From NCBI GenBank assembly GCA_022495005.1, contig JAGYXB010001336.1, positions 62,001 to 126,000 of the forward strand: a stretch of 64,000 bases of DNA, read 5' to 3'. Source of the stretch: Rhyacophila brunnea (taxonomy: Eukaryota > Arthropoda > Insecta > Trichoptera > Rhyacophilidae). The translations under genes were made by a program, and so were the position numbers. The notes below the pieces were generated by a model. It worked only from the letters and a program-made list of their open reading frames with translations, was not told the origin of the DNA and ran no database searches. Numbering within the stretch: position 1 is the first letter of the stretch; every line of letters starts with the position of its first letter. Shown here in pieces: positions 23,020-35,309 of the stretch.

Positions 23020-23670
23020 TCACAAAAATTTCACAAATTCTAAATTCTAGCTTCTAAATGCAAAATTCAAAATTCAAGCCTCAAAATTCAAAATTCGAAT
23101 ACAAAATTCAAAATTCAAGATTAATACAAAATGTTAAATTCTAAATTCTAACTTCTAAATGCAAAATTCGAAATTCGAGAAACAAAAATTAAAATTCCAA
23201 ATTCAAAATTCGAAATACAACATTCGAAATTAGAAATTGAACCTCTAAATTCAAAATTCAAGATTAATATAAAATCTTAAATTCTAAATTCTAGCTTCAA
23301 AATGCAAAATTCGAAATTCGAGATTAAAAAATTAAAATTACAAATTCAAAATTCGAAATACAACATTCGAAATTCGAAATTCAAACCTCAAAATTCTAAA
23401 TTGGAATTCCAAATTCAAAATTCAAGATTAATACAAAATCTTAAATTCTATAGGTATTCAAACTTCTAAATGCACAATTCGAAATTCGAAATTCGAAATT
23501 CATAAATTTAAAATCAAAATTCCAAATTCAAAGTTCGAAATACAACATTCGAAATTCGAAATTCAAACCTCAAAATTCAAACTTCGAATTCAAAATTCAA
23601 GATTAATACATAATCTTAAATTCTATATTCTAACTTCTAAATTCAAAATTCCCAATTCAAAATTCAAAAT
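23020..23670. repeat. AAATTC-rich tandem array
   Basis: Built of variants of AAATTCAAAATTCGAAATAC. A longer unit is visible: AGATTAATACAAAAT-type markers recur at 23118, 23261, 23425 and 23600, i.e. every 143-175 bases. It sits inside family Z copy 2 and is absent from the other copies. Confidence 0.85.
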
Positions 23671-23837
23671 ACAACAACAACCGTTAAAAAAAATCGGTTA
23701 AGTACATGTTCAAACACGCACGTTAACATCATTTTACTCCCTACTTCAATTAAAGTTTGTCAATTGATGGCTACAGCCGTATGTTGTAGCTTAACTACTG
23801 GGGAATGCCAAAAGAAATGGCGTATTTCAAAAAAATA

Positions 23838-24029
23838 CTACCATATTCTTAGGTCAATAATTATTATAAAGCAATCATTATTCATAGGATGTTTATCACA
23901 CTTGAATGTATAAAGACATAGCTTACAATCAGTATCTTTAGAATTATCTTCAAATGTGTTAATCTTGCCCATTTTTTGAATAATAAAATTCCTAATTCTT
24001 GTCAAATTTGGGATCACAGAGGTTATCAA
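23838..24029 (-). pseudogene. Conserved interior reading frame of family Z copy 2
   Basis: Best-preserved copy of the segment: MITSVIPNLTRIRNFIIQKM, GKINTFEDNSKDTDCKLCLY and TFKCDKHPMNNDCFIIIIDL, without a stop. See 15545-15725 for the comparison. Further on, FWHSPVVKLQHTAVA (in a shifted frame toward 23760) also has a counterpart in copy 1. Function unknown. Confidence 0.4.
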
Positions 24030-24562
24030 TATAATTTTTTATCATAAATATTTCACTATAATAATGTCGACATAAATTATACTGACGGTTTTATAAATGC
24101 GTTTAAAAATTAAAAAATGTAAAAATCTTAATACCACTGCACATTTATGTACTGAAATATGACTATATTCTAAAACATTACAGCGAGAGGTTTTAAAGAA
24201 TACTATGTTATGTAATAAAAATAATTTATGCAGTCATCAAATGTTTAAAATAAATATAAAGGATAATAAGGCTTCAAAATATATAAATAGATTATCTACA
24301 ACGTTTAAGGAATGTCCAGGAGCATGCTTTGAAAATCGAAAAAAAAGCTCCATTTTGACCCACGCTGAGCACGTCCACCCTTAAAGAACCAGTCATCCAC
24401 GATCTATTTAAATATGACACTATTTTTCCATATTCATCACTATAAAAAATAAATTGTTAATATTGGGTACTTTCTAGAATTTATATTTTAAAAATCAACA
24501 CCGTTCCCGCTGGTTACGACGTTATATTGTCTTATGTGCATAAGGGCGTATTTAATTACAAC

Positions 24563-25183
24563 TAGGGAATCCAATTCCGAGCCAAAATTCTGATCCCGGG
24601 ATTTCGGGATTACAATTTGACAATCCCGGGATCTCGGGACTGGTCCCGGGATTGGCATTTTTTTCATTGTTAATATACAATTTTCATATTTACAAATAAC
24701 ATTGATAAAATCGGTCAGAAATAAATCTAGTATAATTTATACTATTTATTGTTAATATTGTATACGTTCAATCTTGGAAATACATAAGTTTAATGGAGTA
24801 AATAATATTGTAATATAAATAATAACGTGAATTTAATATGAGATTGCTGTTTCTGATAGTAAAGACTTAATGAATGGGTTAGCGAGATTTAAAATAGTAA
24901 AGCAAATCATGGTGTACTTATGGCCTTTCCGCTTGATAAATCTAATTAGTCAGCCAAACATAAAACTGCCGTAAAACGTATGGGTATTAATCAAACTTCA
25001 TTCAAACTCAGTTTATTTCTAATGGTTATTAAAAGTATTTTTTCTGTTATATTTTTGTTTTAATTTTATTTTCCATAAAAATTGATAAAAAAAATCAATC
25101 CCGAAAGTTTCGGGATTATGTTTATCAATCCCGGGATTCATAGGTATCGAAAATAGCTCGGGATCCCGGGATTGGAATTCCTA
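24563..25183. mobile_element. hAT element, family W copy 1 (621 bp)
   Basis: Ends TAGGGAATCCAATTCCGAG and CGGGATTGGAATTCCTA, flanked by a perfect 8-bp duplication ATTACAAC (24555-24562, 25184-25191). The subterminal regions are packed with the palindrome ATCCCGGGAT. The element is repeated in opposite orientation at 44694-45416. No transposase seen. Confidence 0.92.
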
Positions 25184-25191
25184 ATTACAAC

Positions 25192-26586
25192 AACTTTCTA
25201 CAATTTCACGTCATTTAACAGTAGTTATTGAAAATTAATTATAGATATTTTTTTAGATATAATAATATTATCTTATTAAACGGGCCACAAGAAATGCCAA
25301 ATCTGTCGCTGTGTCAAACAATACGTAGTATTTTCGGTAAATGCGCACCAAACAATACTCCAACGATGTGATCAGAAAGTAATGAGTCTTATTTTTTGCT
25401 TAGGCATGAGGTAATTTATAAGTTTCATCTCCTTCTATCGGGATTTTTTTTTAATACGTATCTATCTAGATTTTCCACACCAACGATTTTTTTTGTCAAC
25501 ATTTTAGTCGACATTAAAGTTGACTTGGACTCATACAAAAATTATCAATTCAATCAATTATTTTTTACAGTTTTTCTCTAAAACTTTAAATATTATTAGT
25601 GTTCAGTATAAAAAAATCATAGTTAATTATTATCACCCTGGAGTAATCTTCTTAATTTGTCCCCTTAGAACAGCACAAGCTTAACTGATTGTTTGTGAAA
25701 ATACTTTTATTGTACTTACTAAAAAAATCCTTTTTTGATTCTCTATATGGAGTCAGAACAAGCGAACAAACTATCTGAATTATGAACATAAATAATTACA
25801 AGATAAAAAAGAACTTTTTATATACAACGTTTTTAAATTTCCTGTTGAATTATTATGCTCAATATGCTCAAACTTGTACTTGATATGAAGTGAATAAAAA
25901 AACAAACGAACAAACAATTAATAATATAGAAATACTGAATAATGAAATGTTTTTGATTTCCATAGTAACGCACGTATATATTATTAATTAAGTTGCTAGG
26001 ACCACCAAGCAACCTTAGCAACCAATAATAGTGGATTGGATTACGGATTTCTTCCGAAATAACTTTTCATACAAAACAGAATTAACTGAAAATGAATTCA
26101 ATTCTACTTAAAGACAGTTAAAAGTATTAAAAGAATGTATTGGCATCGTGTTCTGATATATTCTAAAAGTTTTAAATGTCTAGCTAGTCGGGAAGTTAGT
26201 TAAAAATCGATTGCAAGATTTGTCCCGAATAAACAACCACCGGACAAATAAGAATATGATCTAATAAAAACGTTGTAAAAAATCGGTGTGTGTACTTATG
26301 TACGCGCGTTAGAAGTTATACTTCTTTGGCGTCACAGAACACAATAAGCCGTTACCTGAGTCTATTATTAATATTACAGTGGATTAGGTTGATGAAAGCG
26401 TACGCGATTCATCTGTGTCTCATATAGCACATGATAATTGTAATTTAATTATTGTATTGGACCAAAACTCATCTTTGCCATACAGTGGTTATAATCGATT
26501 CAGAAGTGCCCATTATGAATTAAAAAATAACAAAACAAAAAAAACAACGTTTATTATGTAAGTATGTACATAATAAAATTATGATA
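25192..26586. other. Unassigned AT-rich interval
   Basis: No gene or repeat copy recognised in about 1.4 kb. Confidence 0.3.
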
Positions 26587-26594
26587 CATTAGGT

Positions 26595-27296
26595 CAGTGG
26601 TTCTTAACCTTGTTGGAGGTACTGACCCCCATCAGTTTCATATGCGCATTCACCGAACCCTTCTTAATTGGAAAAATAAAATATGATTTTTTTACAAATT
26701 CAAACATAGGTATATATTTTATTGGTGCACAAAATGAACCGTGCATCAACATCACTGTGTTAAAAGAACAAAACCATTAAAACATGATTTTCACACAGAA
26801 ACAAAAACATAATAATGAATATTTACTGCAAATCAGTGTGACTTCTGCTGTTGCCTTTCAGATACCAGTTCAGAAATACGCGGCTTCACCTTGGCAAGTG
26901 CCACTCTCATGTCATTTTCGCAACAAAGTCTGTTCCTTTTCTTCGTTTTTATGTCCAGCATCCTAGAAAACGATTGCTCGCAAAGATATGTTGTAACAAA
27001 CGGTATGAGAATCTCCAGAGCTTTCTTAGCAATAACAGGGTACGTTACCATTTGTTGACACCAAAACGTTGAGAGCGTTGTTGTTCTGAAGAGTTGCTGT
27101 TGAACCTGGCTGACCTGGTTGAACCTGACATGTAGTGTATAATTCCCTGCAGTACAGATAGGCCAAGCGATGTTACGTGATCACCTGCAGCCAATGATGG
27201 CCAAGCTGGGCGTGTCATCACGAATCACATGAGTCGGGTGTGTATCTTGACCTCCACCGAACCCCTGACTCACCGAGCCCAGGTTAAGAACTACTG
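26595..27296 (-). mobile_element. Deleted hAT element with transposase remnant (702 bp)
   Basis: Ends CAGTGGTTCTTAACCT and AGGTTAAGAACTACTG (15 of 16 paired). Perfect 8-bp duplication CATTAGGT at 26587-26594 and 27297-27304. It carries the C-terminal transposase piece at 26833-27051 and is thus an internally deleted copy of a once autonomous element. Confidence 0.95.
26833..27051 (-). pseudogene. hAT transposase C-terminal (dimerisation) fragment
   Basis: Reads YPVIAKKALEILIPFVTTYL, CEQSFSRMLDIKTKKRNRLC and CENDMRVALAKVKPRISELV. This is the hATC dimerisation region of the ZBED5/FAM200-type hAT transposases, in which FVTTYLCE-x-x-FS and a KTKKRNRL stretch are characteristic. The BED finger, the RNase H-like catalytic domain and the insertion domain are missing, so it is inactive; the frame of about 72 residues is otherwise intact. 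Confidence 0.85.
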
Positions 27297-27414
27297 CATT
27301 AGGTATACAATCTTCTTATTTTGATACAATCTTCTATTGAAGGTTGGCGACCAACTTGCAGTAGGTACACTCACTATCTTGGGCCAGTCGTATAGATACC
27401 CAACGCCGTGGACA

Positions 27415-27762
27415 TTGAAACGGTTATATGTAAGTTGTACGTATGCAGTGCATCGTGAAATACTTATTCGTGCGCCGCAGTACGTGAGACATGAGTTCGT
27501 ATAACATTTTATCAAATGACGAGTTCTTCGTTGAATACATTTGTACGTATCTTACAAAATGCGGCGATAGTTTGCAAATAGTTGTTCCAATTAGATTAAC
27601 CCTAACCTAACTTAACCTAGTAAAGACATCTCCACATGTTGTAGCATACGTGCAAATATATTCCACGGTGAAATGTTCAATGAAGAACTCGTCATTTGAT
27701 TAAATGTTACACGAACTCATGTTTCACGTACTGCGGCGTACGAATAAGTGTCCCGCGGTGAA
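27415..27762. mobile_element. Palindromic element with TTAGG-like centre (family P)
   Basis: ACTTATTCGTGCGCCGCAGT, ACATGAGTTCGTATAACATT and CAAATGACGAGTTCTTC on the left are mirrored on the right (27670-27760). The hairpin arms are about 100-120 bp. At the centre (27597-27620) lies CCCTAACCTAACTTAACC. No coding. Confidence 0.8.
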
Positions 27763-28259
27763 CTGTTTACGTACAAATTTCCGGATACGCATTGAAACAC
27801 AAGGAGGTTGCGTAGCCATGGCAATCTCAATGTATCGTAATTTTGACTATCGCAATAACGCGACGTTTTTTTTTTTTTTTTTAAATAAATCTGTTTTAAC
27901 GCTTCAAATGAGAAAGAATATAGAAAAGTAATATTATCATTGCCTTGATAGAGGTGACCTCGCGTAATACCCAAAATAGTTATCCGACCCCTGACAATAT
28001 ATACACATTAACCTTATATCTACCAAGATGCCACAATGAAACGGGATATATGCAATATGCATAGTTTAGGTTTCTGTACCGCATTATTAACATTGTCTAT
28101 GTGTAGTATATATTATGTAATAATAATTATACAGCCATTCCCCATGGGAAACAGGGTTGAAAGCACAACATTGATGTGATGTGTAGGTATGGGTAAGGTT
28201 TGAGGTAAATGACACGAAAATTTAATATGTTAGTATTATCAGGACCAATTATTTCAGGC

Positions 28260-28595
28260 CTATAGCCAGGGAACTCAAAAATAATCGGAACTGAAATACA
28301 TAACGGGTAAGGTGATAGCAGGTAACCGAATCGAGTAAGGAAGAATCCGGGTTAAACTTACACACGTGTCAAGAATACGTATTACGTCAAATACTGAAAA
28401 CTGCTCTCCGTTTATGCATTCACGCTCTTTAATGTTGGTGTATTACACACACTATTGCATGTACATAATGCGTGCTTCATTTTCGTAGGACACTCACACA
28501 GTCAAAACCCATCAAGATGCGGCGTATTGAATATAGCCTATCGGTATTCTATTTACCTATTATCTGTTCTGTGCCTATAGCCGACTGTGCCTTAC
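28260..28595 (+). repeat. Dispersed repeat D, copy 1
   Basis: Blocks GGAACTGAAATACATAACGG, TAATGTTGGTGTATT, GTAGGACACTCACACA and TAGCCTATC-TATTCTATT recur in the same order at 41930-42225. No terminal structure identified. Confidence 0.65.
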
Positions 28596-28639
28596 GTTGG
28601 ATCCTGTTGTATTTATTAGAACTACGTAAGTATTAAATA

Positions 28640-29065
28640 CAGTCGAACTCTGTTATTACGATAACGGATATATCGAGATCCCGGATGTAACGAGGAAACA
28701 TTTGGTGACATTTTAGTTTATGATTTTCTCCATACATTTATTCACTTTTATATCGAGCTTGAATATCGTCTAAATTTTTCTTAAAACTGTTAATGTGTCG
28801 ATCGTTTAAAAACATTTCGACCCTAAGCAATAAAATCCAACCAGACAGGATGCCGCCGGCATCGGATTAAGTTTATGACACTAGTTAAGTGTCTAAGTAC
28901 CTGCCCAATTGGTGTTTTCACCGACAATATTGAAAAAGTATACACGCATTTGGTTGAAATTGCATGTACAAATCCCAGGTTTGTGAACTCAGTAGGTACC
29001 TACCAGCGTTCATTACAATAAATAACTTTTTTGTAGTTTATGAATGCCATGCTTGTTTCGTATAT
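28640..29065 (+). mobile_element. Pogo/Tigger-like element, left part (family Q copy 2)
   Basis: TA (28638-28639) precedes CAGTCGAACTCTGTTATTAC. The interior matches 10250-10470 in reverse. The right terminus is missing here. Confidence 0.65.
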
Positions 29066-29684
29066 TATATTCTTCTCAATAGCCTCCCGGTTTAACAAAG
29101 GTGGTGAGTGGCAAGAACTTGTGGTTTCTCTATGTAACAGGGTGAAGTTTGTACGTATTCTAAAACCTTAACACCCTAAATTCCGCAATAGAAAATGTAC
29201 TATCGGATAACAGCAAATCGTCGAAAACATGAAGTCGCTGTATAAGACTTATCAGTGTTATGGCGGCAACGCATGCTAGAGGCGTGTTTAAATATTATAT
29301 GGGTTGTCCTTTAGATGCGACTTTTTTCTTCTTCGCAATAAACCAAAAGCTTACCGATAATAATTTTAACACCACTCCTGATCGTTTTAGACATGTTATA
29401 ACAAGCTTCAAAATACGCAAATAAATATATCCGTACACCACGGGTGTGGGGGCGTTTCTCATTTGAAAACGGAAGTACTTATTGCTGCACTGGAGGGGAT
29501 GGTTAGTTCACAGTTTTATCACGAAGACAAGAAGTTCTTGTTTGACAATAATTTGGAATGGCAATCCCGAGTCTGTAGCTATAGCATTATTATTATTATC
29601 AAGGCTGCAGACATCTTAGCGGAGATCTGCGTAACTAAAAATTCCGCCGATCTTTCAGCTTCATAATATAATATAATCCTCGGT

Positions 29685-29855
29685 CTGGCAAGTACACATA
29701 TTGTTTTTCAATTTGTGTATGAGTCAGAGTATGGACCTAATAGGTTTGAACATGTGGCTGACATCCATATCTCGTATAAACAAAATCTGTCAATACAAAC
29801 CTCCACTCTGTGGAGGCCCATATGATCTTATTCGGATCGGACATGGTTAAAAAAA
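29685..29855 (+). mobile_element. SINE-A, 5'-truncated
   Basis: Lacks the tRNA head. Shows AAGTACACATATTGTTTTTC, GAGTCAGAGTATGGACCTAA, the CCTCCACTCTGTGGAGG hairpin and a GGACATGGTTAAAA end. Confidence 0.8.
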
Positions 29856-29879
29856 AGACCTCCACTTGCAACTACTACA

Positions 29880-30812
29880 CTAGATTCAGTGCTATGAAAT
29901 CACAGCCAAGACATGATGGTTGTAGTTGTAGAATACATTGGCTTATTTAAGTGCTTAAAAATCACCATTGCTAGAGATTTGTGGTCCATAATAGGGTTAT
30001 CAAATAAGAGATAGGTATATGTATTTAATTTTTCTCTCAATAAGTTTATTGTGTCAAGAGCTATATGGCATGTTGCACCATCTTGTTGGAACCATGTCAT
30101 AACGTCGTAAAAAATCAGTAATCATGTCTCTGTAGCGTTTTCCATTGACAGTAATCGTATTGCCATTCTCATTTTCAAAAGAAAATCGGTTCAATTCCAC
30201 CACCAGACCATAAACCACACCAAACTGTTAATTTTGTGAATGTAAAGGTGTTAAAAATAGCATGTGGGTTTTCATTTCTCCAAATGCAATAAATTTGCTT
30301 ACAAGCCATTTAATCAAAAATTAGCTTCATCACTGAAGATAATTTTTTAATGAAGTAATGGGTCTGTTTTAAGTTACTCTAAAGCTCAATCAGCAACATT
30401 TTGACACATCAAATGGTCATTTGGTTTTACTGTATTTTATACGCCTTCGAATGTAAATCTTATAATGAAGAAAATTGCCATAAGAAAGTGCAAATTCTTG
30501 AGAAAAACGTATAATCGATTGTTCTGGATTTTCATCCACACTTTGTTTCACAACATCGTTATTTTCAGCAGTACGTTTACGTTTTTGACAAGTTGTATTC
30601 TCAACATTGTAAACATTACCGTTTGATTCGAATTTTTCAATTAAATTACGAATAGTAAGCTCTATAGGTCGATTATTTTGACCATAAATTCTACATAATG
30701 CCCGAAACGGAGCTACAATAGATTCATTATCGTTGTAATACATTGTAACTATTTGAATGCTCTGTACAATTGTGTACCTTTCCGCGATGATTTGCCAAAT
30801 AATACTGAACAT
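29880..30812 (-). pseudogene. Broken Tc1/mariner-superfamily transposase
   Basis: Nearly full length in pieces. The N-terminal helix-turn-helix part (30812 downward) contains IVQSIQIVTMYYNDNESIVA, FRALCRIYGQNNRP and IRNLIEKFESNG. The catalytic half follows with IFSDEANF (first Asp) and WFQQDGATCHIALDTINLLR (second Asp), interrupted by stops and at least two frameshifts; the third catalytic segment (29930-30000) is unrecognisable in frame. Intact relatives are about 340 residues and have a WFQQDGATCHTA motif. I found no terminal inverted repeats, so element borders remain open. Cut-and-paste transposase, inactive. Confidence 0.85.
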
Positions 30813-31313
30813 AAATGTAATTTTTGGTGGGAATCAGAAAAAATGGGTGCAATGACATTTTAAAATTTTATAGTTCTAATTTGATAACCTATACATTATA
30901 AAAAAATAAGCTCATATTATGTTACGGTGACTGTAGGTACACTTTGCAGTATGCAGATTAAAACTATTATGTAGGGACCTAAGTACTAATTTTCGCAAAG
31001 TCATCGCAATGCTCTTCGTACAAAAAGCACGATGATTTTAAATATAAACTGAAAGAAAATTATGAAATAATATTTTGATGTATTACAATCTCTACGTGGG
31101 GTGAAAAAATCAAGGGGAGCTTCAAAGAAAAATGCTGAGTTATAACTCACTATTATTAATAATATCTCCTCTGTTTTGACAACATCGTCTTTATCATTAT
31201 CATCACCATCTTCCGCATTAAAATATATTGTCGATCTTGATTATCGACTACATTCAGGACATGTATCCACTCCTCCTTGTCTTCCGCAAAATCTAATTCT
31301 ACATAGTCTAATC

Positions 31314-31654
31314 CAATGATACTCAACCTTTTTTTTTCTTCGGGCTAAATATATATATTTGTAAAGTAACGCGGGCCGCATCACTACTGGTGTGACGAAA
31401 AAAATCATGAAACCCCTCCTTTTTTACAAAACATTTTTGAGATTTTAAAAATTATGCTTGTTTTTTAAATTAATCGTGTGCAATAGCAACACTCTTATAC
31501 CAGATCTGATGTGGACCATAATGACAATCCTCTTCGGTTGTCACTATCTGTGCGTCAAAGTCGAAACGAATCTCAAGATATACGAAATTCCTGATGATAA
31601 ATGTGTTTCGGGCCGCACAGAAAAGCTTAAAGGGCCGCAGGTTGAGTATCGCTG
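31314..31654. mobile_element. hAT MITE (341 bp)
   Basis: Ends CAATGATACTCAACCT and AGGTTGAGTATCGCTG (14 of 16 paired), flanked by a perfect 8-bp duplication GTCTAATC (31306-31313, 31655-31662). GGGCCGCA-type GC-rich blocks lie near both ends. Overlapping short open frames on both strands are incidental. Confidence 0.93.
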
Positions 31655-31699
31655 GTCTAATCACTGCAATCCCGGTTTCCCGGTACTCATTTTTGCGGT

Positions 31700-32090
31700 G
31701 ACCGGACAAAACAGAACATGACAAAATAAAACAGTGACAAAACAGAACAGCCAGGGGAAAAATGGAACATTAATTTTTGTGGAATCTATTTATTAATTAA
31801 ATTTTAAACGAAATACATATACTTATAGGTATATAAATATTTAATATTTAAAAAAAATCAATTTATAAGTGAAATCATCAAGGTAGGTATAATATATATT
31901 TTCATTTTTTTTACAATACCGTTATTTTGAAAATAATGCATTTTACTGAAAGGTCATAGTTATATTTATCGTTGTTCTGTTTTGTCACTGTTCTGTTTTG
32001 TCATAATCTGTTTTGTCATGTTCTGTTTTGTCGTGCTCTGTTTTGTCGTGTTCTGTTTTGTCACTGTTCTGTTTTGTCACGAAACCATTT
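31700..32090. mobile_element. Foldback-like element F with minisatellite ends, copy 1
   Basis: Left end carries GACAAAACAGAACA-type units, the right end about seven units of CTGTTTTGTC with 14-16-base spacing in the opposite sense. The centre is AT-rich. The end sequences beyond the units (CAGGGGAAAAATGGAAC; ATAAATATAACTATGACC reversed) match those of copy 2 (45485-46530). Confidence 0.75.
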
Positions 32091-32099
32091 TTTCATATG

Positions 32100-33620
32100 G
32101 TCTATTCAAAATAAGCCTCTTGGGTGGTTGGGCCGGTTGGGCGTATTCTATCCTTGAGACACGGCATGCCCAATGGAGTCGCCTCACGTTCACGTAATAA
32201 ACGACGGAGAACTTCCCCACCACACGTGCTACATTCCTTGTGTACGATCCAATCCGAAGCCCCTTCTCAATATCTTCTTTTCCAAGATACCAAGATACAC
32301 CTTCCTGTCAACTTTTATTTTTGTTAAGGCCCAGCATTCTGACACATAATAAATAATTATATTATTATATACCAAATGAATCTGACCTTAACGTCAATAT
32401 TCAGTGGCATTTTTCTTATGCTCATATAATGTAACCGATTCATCAGAATATTTAAAAGGGGGTCTTGATACAGTTCAAACCTGTACTAAATTTATTAAAA
32501 TATAGCAACATCGAAAAGACATGCGCATTTCTCACAAATTGATTACAATAAGGACCATAGCTTAACAAAACCTCTTTTGGTGGGGTTCTCATAATTAGTC
32601 ATGTAATTACCTCGGGACTATAATATGTTCCTAAACCCACAATAATAATGTGAATATTGCTTATTTTATAATACATTAAATCATTATTACCGTAGTCATT
32701 TTACATTTTTTATAATTAACATATGTGTAGGTATATATTATTTAAACATTGTATTTTTAATCAAAATTTTAAAATAATAGTTCCTAGAGTGTACGTTTTA
32801 TAATTTACTTTGCACTTTTTACTATACTGATACGCCTCTTTGCCTGATTACCTCGCATACAATTAGATTAAATTATATTCACTTGTATTCATATTATATG
32901 CAGTCATAATTACATAAATAAATAATATATGTAAGAAAAAGGATTTTTAGAATATATTCCATCATTTTCATCCTAGAACCGGAGTACAAAGTTATGAAGT
33001 ATATACTCTACTATTGGTAAAATATGCAGAGGTTTATTTGAAACATATTTTTTTCCATCAAAATACTGCCATAAAAAGATCTTGAAACACAGTTACTGCG
33101 GAAATCAAGAAATGCTACCGATTTGTTTTAATTTGCGAATGGTCACGTCATGTCGCATTAGCTTTTGTGCACCTACTCGGTTTTACGATAGGGGTTGCCA
33201 CATCTAAATAATATTATTTCCATTCCAAAACATTGAAACATTATTATTACATACAAATTTGACATTAGTCTGGCAATGCAAAGAATGCGCAGCATGTGTT
33301 CCAATTTTGAAATATAATATTATTTTGTGACAGATATACAAAACAAAATGAAAATAGTATTTCTGACATTCGCATTCGCATGTTGCACTAAAAGTTAGTT
33401 ACACAAAATAATATATTATATTGAAAGGAGAAAAAGTCAAATAGGTGTTTGAGTGTTTGACTTAATAATGGTTGTGCAGTGACAAAATGTGTCATACATT
33501 TGCAGTGATGGATTAAGATACGTGGAGGCTCCAACTGACTTCGAGTAACCATGCGACTAAATTTAAGCTAATCAAATATTGTGTTTAACAGATTGCGTCC
33601 TTCGTATATATATCTTCATT
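32100..33620. other. Unassigned AT-rich interval
   Basis: No convincing gene, SINE or terminal repeat. Short frames at 32124-32327 lack support. Confidence 0.3.
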
Positions 33621-33624
33621 TTTT

Positions 33625-33775
33625 TAGAATTATTAATAACCATGTCCCTGCTTTTTCGTTCAAGGTAGCGGTTAGTAATTTTCAACAATCACAAACACCC
33701 AGACATTGAGAAAAACAGATAGATGTTGTGTCCTCACCGGGATCGCACTGCACCACGAGAGCTGCCTATATCTTC
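33625..33775 (-). mobile_element. SINE-C copy
   Basis: TTATTAATAACCATGTCCCT, CAACAATCACAAACACCCAG, TTGTGTCCTCACCGGGATCG and CACTGCACCACGAGAGC correspond to the reversed 4999-5188 element. A short internal deletion precedes the head. Confidence 0.8.
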
Positions 33776-35020
33776 ATATTATTAATTCTGCTTTATGTAT
33801 TATTTGTTCGTGTTCTATGAAAGGTTTGAACATTATTGAAAAATAGCCAGTTAAATGTACAATATAAAAGCTTTTCTGCAAGATTTCTTTTAGACTTTAA
33901 AACCTTATATTGAATGAAAACCACCAATAGAGACATTTATTATAACCTATCCTGGACCTATTCTAGACGTAAAATCGTAGTGACATTGTATTACCGATAA
34001 AAAAAAAACTATTTACTGAAACATATTAATTCAGCCAGCAAATATTTCTGGCAATTTGTAGTAATTAGGTAGGTATACCCACATTGCAAGGATTCCCTTC
34101 ACGTTAGCTCCGAGAACCCTTTTTTGTCATGTGCCAAATTCTCTCGCTAGAAATTCGAGGTATTTCTTACGTTCCCATATACCCAGATAGGTATTTTTAA
34201 ATATATAATTGCGTGTATTTGAATACTTCTTCAATCTATCGTTCTATTCATTCATTTTTATAAAAGAAAGTAACATACATTTCATATTTTTTATCTTCTT
34301 TTTTATCCAAGGGTTCCGAACCATTTAAAAGTCGTTATTCCTTTTTATGGCAGTCATGTAACTTCTAATCCGAACTATATATAAATAAAAGGTTTCATGT
34401 ACATTTTATTGTACCTACCATATAACATTTATCCTTATAACAGTTCACCGTGAGCTGTTGTACCGGAAAGAGATGGCTGTATAGGATTAGGATTAAAATG
34501 ATATCGCATTGTTCGTGGAGCGTTGTAGATAGTAGTTAATAATGTTCCAATGTTATTGGATTTAATAAGGACCATTTAATGTAGGTACATATTAGTTTTC
34601 TAATCGATCGCTTAATATTATTATAAATTAACAGTGGCACCTGTGAATAAAAACTATAACTATTTTATTAGCTCATTTTGTCCACTGCAGAAAACTGCAT
34701 TTTTTTAAAAACAAAATTTCATTCACACAGCAAAATATAAAGAATAAATAATATGGTTTGTTGGTGAAAGGAGACTTCATGCAATTAGGGTTAATTTGAT
34801 ATTGATTGGTATCAAAAATTCGATAATATCGCCGTTATTATTACGGTACGACATTATACTTACGAGCACTTAATTGCTAATCTACTTTTGAATCGTGCAG
34901 AATTCTATAGAAATATATTCGATATTGTCTTCTGTGTTTCTCTTGTATTCCGGTGGTTTTTATCACGTATTTTTTTTAATATTCCATTTATATACGAATT
35001 TGATCTCAATACGCAGTCAA
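33776..35020. other. Unassigned AT-rich interval
   Basis: Nothing recognised. Confidence 0.3.
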
Positions 35021-35024
35021 GAGA

Positions 35025-35308
35025 ACGCACTGAACGCACGAACTGATTTTAATATCCCATTCAAGAGAACGCATCAAGCAGCATCTATCTTATCATGCTG
35101 ATAGTGAAGAAGCGACATTGGACTTGGCTCGTCTGCTGCTGAGGGCTGAAGAGATTTTACAGCCTCGCTCGCCTATTTTTTTAAGCCAACCGGATTCCTT
35201 TGTCCTATAAAACCGTTAAACACTATCCACAGAGTGTATACGGGATTCTCGGAATCGCCTTGTGGTATCCACTTGCACCAATGGACATAGTTTAAGAAGA
35301 AGAACATA
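35025..35308 (+). mobile_element. LINE 3'-end fragment with GAA tail
   Basis: GAACGCATCAAGCAGCATCT, AAGCGACATTGGACTTGGCT, CGCCTTGTGGTATCC and TTTAAGAAGAAGAAC align with 37115-37410. The coding frame is destroyed. Confidence 0.7.
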
Positions 35309-35309
35309 A

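Larger units (their letters stand above)
22867..24386 (-). mobile_element. Family Z copy 2, with internal satellite
   Basis: Left end GGGGGGTCATGCTCAGCG, right end CGCTGAGCACGTCCACCC followed by TTAA. The left arm stops after about 150 bp, where a 650-bp AAATTC-rich tandem array begins (23020-23670). The right part, from 23700, matches copy 1 in reverse, including the conserved interior and the whole opposite arm. Confidence 0.8.

Noticed and set aside
23020..23670. CRISPR array
   Set aside because: Eukaryotic AT-rich tandem repeat without unique spacers.
31972..32157. Open frames encoding repeated FCHVLFC-like peptides
   Set aside because: They are translations of the CTGTTTTGTC minisatellite in two frames; no start context or codon bias.
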